Shown piece after piece: positions 38,379 through 50,755 of a stretch of DNA of 64,000 nucleotides. How positions within the stretch are numbered: position 1 is the stretch's first letter; the number at the start of each line of letters is the position of its first letter. The stretch is from Glandiceps talaboti. Lineage: Eukaryota > Hemichordata > Enteropneusta > Spengelidae. The stretch is taken from contig NC_135564.1 in assembly GCF_964340395.1 (NCBI RefSeq), positions 16,593,457-16,657,456 on the forward strand, in the 5' to 3' direction. A model generated the notes under the pieces. That model did no database searches and was not told the origin of the DNA. It saw only the letters and a list, made by a program, of their open reading frames with translations. Both the position numbers and the translations under genes were made by a program.

Positions 38379-41300
38379 GCAAGTAAAATACTACATATAA
38401 CTTTTGATTTGATGTGCAGCACAAACTAACCAACGTATGCTTCGTTAATGTCTTACCTAATAATGGTTGCCAACTTCATACTGTTACGGCAATATGCAAA
38501 TATATTTAAATATGGGGAACAAGAAATCTTACCTCGTCCTTGTTGCTGGTCCTCAATTACCCACAATGCACCACTCGCTGCTTTCTGTACTCGTTGACTC
38601 TCGTGAGATTTGAGTTGTTGCAACGTTTCAATAACATCCGAACTTTCCTTTATCTTGTCCCGGTTTGACTTGTCAAAAGCGAGATTCCAAATCGTTTTGG
38701 TTGAGTAATATTGTTCTTTTTCGTCGCCTTCTTTTATGAGTTTGACAAGTAGAGGCAACACTCCAGCTTCCACTATTTTCGGTTTGTTTTTGTCGTTGTT
38801 TGTGAGACTGTAAAGGCCCTGTGCTATTTCCTGGAAAAGCAAATGTATATCACGTGACTTCTCATCATCATGTGGAAGACGTACATCCATCGCTAAATTG
38901 GAAGATGGCTTCAGTTTTAAAATTCAAAAGTATATTGTTATGACAAAAATATATTCTTCTTGTTGTGATTTTCGAATCCTCGTAGTGGGTGTCATTTAAA
39001 AAGGTTATTTCACAAGACCGTGGACGTACCACCCAGTACGTACTTCCATGGTCGGATTTCATAGTAACTATATGGAATGTGGTGAGGTATATATAAATAC
39101 GATAGAATCATGTTTGAAAATGAAAATGTTTTACTTACCTCTGCTGATATACCAGCTTCTGTGGATGTTTTCTCTGGCGATGCTAGAGCTTTTTTGAAAT
39201 GTTCAATTAGGAATTCGATGAGATTGTCATCAGCTGCTATGACGTCACTTTGTTCATCGCCTTCGTCTACAACATAGGCCAATGTCATGTATGAAATTGT
39301 CTTAACAAACACGTCGGGAGACTTCGTAAAAGGTTCGATTGTTTTCACCGCATCTCTCTCGGCGAAATATTGTCGACTGACACCACCTTTAGCACAGTTA
39401 CATATAATGGAAAGGTGTGTAGTGATGAATGCAAACCCAATCTGAGTTCAAAGAATAAGAGATATAGAAATTATTCAAATTATACAATACAATACAATAT
39501 AATACAATATAATACAATACAATACAATACAATACAATACAATACAGTGCAGTGCAATGAAATGCAGTACAGTACAGTACAGTACAATACAATGCAATGC
39601 AATACAATGTAGTGCAGTGCAGTACAGTACAATACAATACAGTACAATATAATACAGTACAATGCAATACAATGCAATACAATACAATGCCCTGCACTAC
39701 ACTACACTGCACTATACTACACTACACTACACTACACTACAATACAATACAATACAATGCAATACAATAGGAGACAATTAACCTGAGACAGAATGTCGTC
39801 TGGCTCTACAAAATCTCACTGACACATTTTATCATATGACTTAACCAAACTTTTACTATCATTGATACATTTTTTTTACCAACATAGCCTAGCTGAATGT
39901 CATCCCGGTCTGGCTCGACAGACTGTGACATTTAACTACAACACAACATTGTCGCAAACCAGAGCTGTTATTTCATCCACGACACGAATAACGAGGTGCG
40001 CCTTGGACGGTGCCGTAAAAGAGGCTGTGGTTTACGACGATGCATTACAATTGTTACATTTTGATCTTAATAAGAATGATTTTTAAAGGTGTCAATCATC
40101 AAGACATATTTTATTATGCGAAGAAAATGGGCAATTAAGTTTTGTCGCAGTGTTTTTGTCCGAATGAGCTAGCAAACTTGTAGAATAGAGAGTAAGGGTT
40201 TTGTCACATATTCTGTTTCAGATTAACTGGCTGCGGAAACTCCTTCCAAGTGTGTCAGGTAACGTAATAACTCATTGGCCCAAAACAAAACAAACAAGGC
40301 AACATTGCGACCGTGCATAAAATTAAACCAAACAAACAAACAAACAAACAAACTTCGAGGGTGCAGATCGATCATGGTTGTCTATGATTGTATTATTTAT
40401 TTATTTATTTATTTGTTTATTTGTTTATTTATTTATTTATTAATTAATTAATTCATTTATTCATTCATTCACTCACTCACTCACTATTTTATTTTATTTT
40501 ATTTATTTATTTATTTATTTAAATTATTTATTTATTTATTTATTTATTCGGTTACTTCTCAGACCAATATAAAGAACTACAGTGGTCTGAGGTTACTTTA
40601 AGTCTGTCTGTAGCTCATCAACAATTTTGTACTATCCGACATCGCGATAATACTGTAATTTTGTCCAAACAGGCGGAATGTAGCACACCAATATAATGCA
40701 TAACAATTTCCATGTAGGCATGTAACATTTCTTGGTTCTTACAAGGTCTAAAAAATGTTTGATTCCGGTTACCTGATCCCCACCTAGATTTTCACTGATT
40801 CGAGAAAAATAAAATAAAGTGGCAAAAAATTATGAAGTCTCGGGAGAAATAGTGGATGCGGAAACTGACATCAACTTAAAAAGACAATAAAAAGCTGAAA
40901 AAGCTGTTCTTCCAATCTGTAATGGCTGTACATCTGATGAGAAGAAACCAATAACACAGATACCATATAACAAAGAATGGAAAACATAACCACCTGAACT
41001 AGACACTCGACCTCACACATGAAAAACAAATCTACCTAACCCACCTACTCTAAAATTGAGCCCAATTTACCGTCTCCCTGGACTGACATCCCAGAGAATC
41101 GGCACTTACCATATTCCGTTGACGGTCGTGATCTGTTTTATACTTCGAAGTTTTCAAATAGTCGATCATATCCTCCAAGAGGCCAGTTTCCTGACACTGC
41201 TGACAGATGAGTTCACTTCTATCTGACATACTGGTTACGATGTCTAAAGCTGACACATAGGCAAGGAAAATCGGTTGTGACCTTTCCAAAGGACCTGTGT

Positions 41301-41721
41301 TCCTCAGCGCCTGGCAGTACTTGTAAATGGTGGACACAATTTCGTCGTATCCCAGTTGATCGCACATGAGCCGACGTTGTTCTTTACTCTTGTATGTCAT
41401 CAATGGCTGCCGTAGGTTCGTCTCAACAACGTCGGTCACATTTTGCAAGGCCTCCATTGACGTTGGGTTTTCACTACATTGTTGTATGGTGTCTATTGAT
41501 TTTTTGAATGTCGGAAGTAGGTCTTGAATTTCTGGGTGTTCGGCTAGGCGTTTTTCGTGGTCTTCTCTCGCCTTATTATCGTTGTCCGCGTCAACTACCT
41601 CGTCGATGCATGCTAATTCGTCGACTTCTTTTTCTTCAATTTGATCACCTTCCTGCTCTTTCTCCGTTGTCTTTGATTTCCACACAGCTGCCGCCTTCTT
41701 GGTGCTTGCCGCACTCCCCAT
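33982..41721 (-). CDS. ARM-TIR-SAM protein, copy D (7 exons, 657 aa)
   Basis: Exons on the minus strand: 41721-41110, 39441-39139, 38830-38533, 37918-37661, 35658-35313, 34878-34818 and 34077-33982 (1974 bases), with the same phases (0,0,1,1,2,0) as copy C. The N-terminus MGSAASTKK fits an N-myristoylation site, which copy C lacks. An acidic, Lys/Glu-rich stretch (about 18-55) precedes the ARM-like helices (to about 404; [14 protein letters not shown] is a typical repeat). The TIR domain (about 422-535) has [18 protein letters not shown] and CRVE at 488-491, keeping the Glu used by NADase TIRs. The SAM domain (585-655) is clear: NRW..AEVKDWL..NGI...[10 protein letters not shown]...LGI. Membrane tethering by myristate and enzymatic activity are inferred. 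It converges on copy C, 2 kb away, and lies on the same strand as ADAR upstream. Confidence 0.88.
36032..37497. mobile_element. 1.47-kb TIR transposon with C-rich subterminal arrays (element X2)
   Basis: Flanked by TAA (36029-36031, 37498-37500). Ends begin GGGACCGGTCAGTTTCT and are mirrored as AGAAACTGACCGGTTCC, followed by a G-rich ramp. Inside each end lie several TGACCCCCC units spaced by about 30-40 AT-rich bases. The middle holds two diverged copies of a block around TAGCATCTTGACAGT and GGTCCTAGGGGGTCTCCCC. No transposase frame is seen. It lies in intron 4 of ARM-TIR-SAM copy D, splitting the TIR coding region. TWA duplication suggests PIF/Harbinger mobilisation. Confidence 0.75.
37996..38394. 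repeat. compound microsatellite (CA)(CG)(CT)(TA)(CT)
   Basis: About 400 bases: CA, GCGC, CA, CT, a TA run of about 70 bases, then C/T-rich sequence ending in a long CT tract. It lies in intron 3 of copy D. Frames across it are not genes. Confidence 0.95.
39482..39770. repeat. (AATAC)n pentanucleotide array
   Basis: About 57 units of AATAC with variants AGTAC, AGTGC, AATGC and ACTAC in local clusters, suggesting spread of variants by slippage. It lies about 40 bases upstream (minus strand) of the exon 2 acceptor of copy D. Confidence 0.93.
40390..40556. repeat. (ATTT)n array with variants
   Basis: ATTT, GTTT, ATTA, ATTC and CACT tetranucleotides in series, preceded at 40324-40351 by a short (CAAA)n run. 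Intron 1 of copy D. Confidence 0.9.
40743..41063 (+). mobile_element. MITE-1 copy 4, next to exon 1 of ARM-TIR-SAM copy D
   Basis: Carries the 5' end (GGTCTAAAAAATGTTTGATTC), the GGAAACTGACATCAACTTAA core and the CTAAAATTGAGC block. The 3' terminal repeat is lost, and the element runs into sequence about 47 bases from the splice donor of exon 1 (minus strand, GT at 41109-41108). Confidence 0.75.
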
Positions 41722-42414
41722 GCTTTCCTCGATCTGTCGTTTTGCTTAGTGCTAACGAGACTTCGTGACACGAAACCTAGCTAGATCTCGAAACATGGAT
41801 CTACTGTACACAACATGATTGTGATCGCATACGTACATACCTCATAACATTAACAATGTCTTAACTGATGACATGACACGGAAGCGCACACCTTGTTGCG
41901 ATGACGACAAACAACTGAACACGCATTGAAATGGGTTACTATTTACATATGGCAGCGAGCACGTTCACCTTTCACTGGAGATAAATGAAAGCTTTAGACA
42001 ATGAGATGTATAAAATCCTTACGTAATTACACTGCACTATATATCGTTAGACTTGTGCTGCTTCCAGATCTAGCGCTGTTTCCAACTATACATGTAGGTA
42101 TATGTATAACGCATTTAAAGCCCACGACAAAAATGTCAGCCAAACAGCACGATATGGTATTGGTAAACGTCTCTAGGGGGCGCAATTGCCTACCCACGCA
42201 TAATGACATCGAGAACGAGCGTCAAAGACTCAGAAAATGAAGTATATAGAACCCTTGATCTCTAACTGTTATAGATCTATGACAAGTCAAGTTCATTAAC
42301 TTTGTAAACCTGACATCACTGTAAGTCATACAACTGGCAATTCATTCGAGTAGACTAGTTTTAGTAATGTAATTATTTTTTGTTGTTGCTTGTCTTTTCA
42401 TCAATACGGTTACA
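41722..42414. other. 5' flank of ARM-TIR-SAM copy D, no gene seen
   Basis: Region between the D start codon and the fold-back MITE; presumably promoter and 5' UTR of copy D. No TATA box is obvious on the minus strand. Confidence 0.45.
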
Positions 42415-42767
42415 TTAAAGTGGCCATATGGATGAGAATTTGGTATTTATTTTGGATTTTTATTTGATAAAACAGCTTCTCTGTGTTTTTCTACTTTAAA
42501 AAATAATGCGAAAGAACATATACCAAGTCCATGTTCGCAACTCAATACATTGCAAAAAGATGCAAAAAGTGTAAAAAGTTTGTTATTGTACGTACAATAA
42601 CAAACATTTTACACATTGTTTAATGTTTGCCGTTTATTGAGATGTGAACATGGACTTGGTATATGTTATTTCACATTATTTTTTCAAGTAGAAAAACACA
42701 GAGAAGCTGTTTTATCAAATAAAAATCCAAAATAAATACCAAATTCTCATCCATATGGCCACTTTAA
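42415..42767. mobile_element. fold-back MITE, near-perfect palindrome, TTAA-flanked
   Basis: TTAA at 42415-42418 and 42764-42767. The outer arms, about 100 bases each, beginning AGTGGCCATATGGATGAG, are almost exact inverted repeats. The inner halves (AACTCAATACATTGCAAAAAG and mates) are less perfect and meet near a central GTACGTAC. High arm identity suggests recent insertion. An older copy is at 4156-4468. Confidence 0.88.
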
Positions 42768-43235
42768 ATGTTACATTAATCCTTATTAACTGTGAGGGTT
42801 TTTCAATCCTAACTAATAATTCATTTAATTTAAGGTAGCCAGTCCTCACTCCTCTTCGCTTTTGTACTTTTTATCTGTTCTGTAATGCATTCTTTTCCTT
42901 TTACATTATATTGTTTTGCATTTGTACTGATATAAAAAGGGGGAAAAAGAATATAATAAAACAAATTTGGGTGCCTTGATTCTTTAATCATCTTCATCAA
43001 AACGTGCTTGGTTGTAGTTCACTTGTTGCAGACGTTTTGGGACACAGAAAACACGACAGACTGTTAATTAATAACATTTCGTTACAAGAGTCGGTTACAC
43101 GTGAAACATTCACTTTCTTCGAGATAACACACTAGCCTGTTTACCGCGCCATGTGATACATGCAATCTGTCGATCGGAGAGCTAGCTAGTGAGGTACGGC
43201 AGCTAGCCATGATACGTAAGTATCATGGGGTATGT
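42768..43235. other. no gene seen
   Basis: AT-rich sequence between a fold-back MITE and a CATA array, with no frame or motif of note. Confidence 0.55.
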
Positions 43236-43455
43236 ACGTATACACATATACACACACACACACACACATACATACATACATACATACATACTGTACATAC
43301 GTACGTACATACATACATACATACATACGTACGTACATACATGATACGTAAATACATATTGCATACATACATACATACATACATACATACATACATACGT
43401 ACATACATACGTACATACATACATATTACATGCATACATACATACATACATACAT

Positions 43456-43489
<34 letters not shown>
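43236..43489. repeat. (CATA)n / (CGTACATA)n array
   Basis: About 250 bases of CATA with CGTA and CACA variants and a duplicated CATGATACGTAA motif. It replaces the left end of the adjoining MITE-2 copy. Confidence 0.93.
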
Positions 43490-43490
<1 letters not shown>

Positions 43491-43762
43491 AGCATATTTA
43501 AACACCACTTGCAATTGACCTAACCCAAACCTCGTATTAAGATATAACTCATAAACGACCCGATGACGTAATGTATGGTACGTACCAACAATGTTCAGAA
43601 AATTCCTACTATATGCAATCAACCGTTGTAACAAATGCCAGAAGACAATCGTAATATTATGGAATAAATTCATCGATATCAACATAATGCTGGAATGTGG
43701 TTTTTATTCAAGTATTTTCATTTGAGTTTAAAGCTGGTAAACTCATCTTGTGCCACTTTAAT
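43490..43762. mobile_element. MITE-2 copy 2, left end replaced by a CATA array
   Basis: Matches 12505-12785 in order: ACCTAACCCAAACCTCGTAT, GATGACGTAAT, TATGCAATCAAC, GCCAGAAGACAATCG, and the right TIR AACTCATCTTGTGCCACTTTAA. The left about 85 bases of the family are missing and the microsatellite begins there. Confidence 0.75.
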
Positions 43763-44710
43763 ATTCACACACTGATGCTAAAGACAAAAAAGGTAAAGTA
43801 TTTGTTCATGATGTTGAGGTATGAAACCCTGCACATCAAATACATGTAAAGCTATGACTAATATATAAAAAAAAGAATGTATGGATTGAAGATGTGCGAA
43901 TTGACAAAAAAATGACTAAAAGTTTATAAACATTAAAACGTTACAAAGGTTATGAACTAAATTGGAACATTTACAAATCTGGGTACAATCAAACTGTACA
44001 ACACAGACACACACAGACACAGACACATACACACACACGTGGCTGTGTGTGTGTATGTGTCTGTGTCTGTGTCTGCCTGTGTGTATGTAGTCAAAGAACA
44101 ACTTTGTTTTAAAATAGAGTAAAACTTGTTCACATACTTACTGATACTAGTATATAATCATTAAGATTTAAGATAAAACCTGTCAGTGAACTATATGTAT
44201 CATATACACTTTAGTATCTACTAAAACATGAAAAATTTGGAATGGTCTTCAATAGATTGACGGTAATACCTCAACTTTCACAAGTGAAAACTTGCGTTTT
44301 ATGTAACACTGTTACAGACACACATCTCTTCCTGGTTCGCTTTTAAAACTATGCATCACAGAGACCCCATCAAAGATCTGCGGTAACACTATCAATCAAT
44401 GTGCACAGGAGTTCTTGAATACAGTTCCTGTACTAACTATTAACAACCATTTGTGAGAGTCCTACACACCAGTGTTGTGTCCTGAAAAACATCTTAGAGA
44501 GGCGGTCACTGACACTGTCGCAGACTAGCTTGTATTTCGTTGAGTTGGGTTTCAAAGTCTTAAGTATATATAAGCTATTCGAGTACATAATATAATGAGC
44601 AACCATTACAATTAAACTTTCATTTGAAACATCTCACAAGCAATGAAAAACTCTATAGTGTAGTATACTATAACTTTATAGTATTCACGTTTTCGCCAAT
44701 CTTGATTTCA
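43763..44710. other. probable 3' flank of ADAR; palindromic CA/TG repeat at 43990-44090
   Basis: No gene. A run of ACAC, AGAC and ACAT units followed by its mirror (TGTG, TCTG units) around CACGTGGCTGTG forms a hairpin-capable microsatellite. The rest should contain the 3' UTR of the minus-strand ADAR gene. Confidence 0.5.
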
Positions 44711-47895
<3,185 letters not shown>

Positions 47896-48558
47896 GTTTT
47901 CCGCCGTCTTGTTGCGTCTTTCTAGTAGTGATTAGATACAATATCGGTCATTGACATCAGAATCTCATATGTTACAGTTACCTGCAACGAATAATTAACA
48001 TAATGAATGTCTAACACATTTATGAACTCTTACGATACAATAATATCAATCATCTTATCTATGAGTTTCACTAGTTGGCACGGTGGTGGTGGCACGATAT
48101 GTATGTTACAAACTAAACAAGAACTCTCATCAAGACATCAATATTTTATAGGAGATAGAAATTTCATAAATTTTTCAACAGACTTTCGTGAAAGCAGTGT
48201 AGAATATTTGCAAGGAAACCAAGGCAAACGTTTGCGCCTGTTATGACGTCACAAGATATTGAATTTTCTGCATACATGTACTATTTAGATATAACAAACT
48301 TACGTGTTAATATTTGTCATAGAGACTGACTACCCAAGTTGGTGATTATTTGACGTTGAAGCGTATTTACGTGCTCCATTTAGTTTTGTTACATTTTTTA
48401 TACATAATTTCATGAGACGTTCTTGTTGATTTTTAATCGTACGTTTGGTCCATATTATTCAAATGTTAAATTTGTTTTGCTTATCTCGGAAATGATAAAT
48501 TAAGGAACGTAGAAGCATACAAATGAGACACAGTTGTGGCATGCGGGTAAAATATTGC
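47896..48558. other. 5' flank of ADAR, no other gene seen
   Basis: Presumed promoter and 5' UTR side of ADAR (minus strand). No second start codon upstream extends the frame, and no TATA box is obvious. A 79-residue frame at 48007-48246 has no domain. Confidence 0.45.
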
Positions 48559-48561
48559 TTA

Positions 48562-49407
48562 GGGAGCATTCGTTTTTTACGGGGAGGGGGGTCGGTGGAA
48601 TTTGAGGTATGAATTAAATGTAAAAAGCAACCCCCCCCCTAAAAATTACTTTTCTAAAATGTGACCCCCCCCCCTAAATCCATCAATTGTAAAATGTGAC
48701 CCCCCCCTATAAAAATTTTTCACTTGATTTATAATAGATTTATGAAACACTTGACTTATATGAGTGTTTGTTCGACATATCACATAATGGACCATGAAAC
48801 CTAGTCCATGTAGTTCCGTGACTTCCAAGTAGTACACTGTCTGCCTGATCTTGTTGTGTGAAAGAGTTCATTTTCAATGTCACTGCTATCACTTTCAGAG
48901 TCACTTTCCGAGTCACTTTCCTCTGATTCACCCAATTCATGTATCACTACATGTCCATCTTCTGATTCACTGTCTTCGTCCATCTCATCCTCTTCATCGC
49001 TCTCCTCCTCCTCTTTATCCCTCTCATGGTTCACTCTCAGACTCAAAAATTAATTTGAATGAGTTCTGTTGTTTTTAAAGAGTTTTTAAAGAGTTTTAAA
49101 AGTGAGGTATGTCATTATATTGCCACAGCCTGAAAGTTTTATTTTTGTGATTCTGTGTTTTCTTTTTTTTACTTGTTATCACCTGATCAGACAGAATAAA
49201 GACATGTTTGTATTCTGTTTTGTACATTTTTTTGTCAATTCTGTTGTTTTTTGCTATAATTCCATACAAATCTGTTGTTAAAATTGACCCCCCCCAAACC
49301 ATTGGATATAAAATTTGACTCCCCCCTAAAAACTGCTTTGTAAAAGTCAACCCCCCCCCGAATTCCACCGACCCCCCCCCCCCTCCCCGTAAAAAACGAA
49401 TGCTCCC
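48562..49407. mobile_element. 0.85-kb TIR transposon with C-rich subterminal arrays (element X1)
   Basis: Flanked by TTA (48559-48561, 49408-49410). Long terminal inverted repeats begin GGGAGCATTCGTTTTTTACG, continue with a G-rich ramp and GGTCGGTGGAATT, and are mirrored at the other end. Each side carries three or so TGACCCCCC units in AT-rich spacers. A minus-strand frame (48801-49046) encodes a Glu/Asp/Ser-rich stretch followed by FHTTRSGRQCTTW. It may be a remnant of a transposon protein. No transposase core is seen. It lies between the ADAR and thioesterase-like genes. Confidence 0.8.
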
Positions 49408-49410
49408 TTA

Positions 49411-50755
49411 GTATCTCTGTGACATTACACTTGATTGTGAGTAGCAACTGTTCAGCGCCCTCTCTCCTTTATATGTCAAACGTGCATACATGAGGTCGGC
49501 CATATATACGCTCATATACGAGATCGTCAGAACCGACCTTTAGATTGAGCCTTACTGCTGATCCTTGCAGTATAGGAGGGTAAGTACTCCCCGTACACAC
49601 TCCACGTTTGATCGTGATTGCAATCTGACGATGAACGGGTACTTCAAGTAGATAGTGTTATTATGTGACTATACTGTATACATACAGTACCTCACTTGGC
49701 TGGCTGCTGCAAGTGTAAACTCACGATTACTCAGGCGTTTCGTGGTGCTGTATGCTAGTTCATTTAATTTGGTCAAAGAATGCCCTTTGACCCCGTCAAA
49801 ATTTGACAGTGTAGGAGACGACCACGCGTGGTCACCATGCATACAATTGTCAAAAAAGCTATTGAATCACTGTGGGGCCTACTACATTGCCCATGTACTC
49901 CGATATCCCATCACTGACTAACAGGAACGTTTCCAGTGATATCGTTGATACTCTAATGTGCATTCTCAATCTGTTAAACTTGTAACCTACCTTCCTCTTC
50001 TTCCGTATAAGCCAAAATAAGTCTGAGGGTTTAAAATAGTCGCACGACAATGCATCAAACCAGGTTATTTACACGCGAGGTCACTCTTCCGCATTTCCGA
50101 GTATTACTGAGGCCAGAGGTCGCCATTACAAATCCCGCCCTCATCGGTAACATTAACTCTCACATTTATGGCATTGCTGAACTAAAAACGAAGCGAAAAT
50201 GAAAGATATGGATGTATCATCGCTACCAGTATACACCTAACGAATTTTTGTGGTTGGAATGTTTGGAAAGCAATGAACATATATTTATGTTGACTATAAA
50301 ATGAACTTAAATTATAACAGCTTGGAAATTCTCGACCGCGGAATGACGGCTCACTGAGGCATCTGGTAGATTCCTAGACTGGTGTGATGCGATATCACAA
50401 CTGAAAGTGAAAAAAGAAAAGAACAATATTCATATTTCGAAATATTTTTCTTCTAAATTTTAGACAGAATATTGCCTTTTAATATAGTAAAAACTGATCG
50501 ATATCAGAATCGACTTTCGACCTCATATTTTATAATGTAACAGATGATGTTTTTTGGGGAAAGAACGTGTTGTCGTCAGCAAAGTGAATTGAAAAACCCA
50601 GATGAACCGAGGTGTTGAAGAACATAATTCTGTTTCTGTACATATTTCTGTTGTTGGCACTGCTCGATGTGTTTTATTATTTGGTATGTTTTGTGTTTTT
50701 TCCTCAAATAGATTTTCATATCACTTGCCTATACCTCGACTCGTTCTAGTATAAA
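49411..50755. other. intergenic, 5' flank of the thioesterase-like gene
   Basis: No convincing exon. The frames at 49655-49921 and 49859-50050 lack domains. The region carries the presumed promoter of the downstream plus-strand gene. Confidence 0.5.

Noticed and set aside
39480-39770. CRISPR-like regular array
   Set aside because: Simple pentanucleotide slippage repeat in a eukaryotic intron; no spacers.
49655-49921. 88-residue frame upstream of the thioesterase-like gene
   Set aside because: No recognisable family and no splice context; probably chance.
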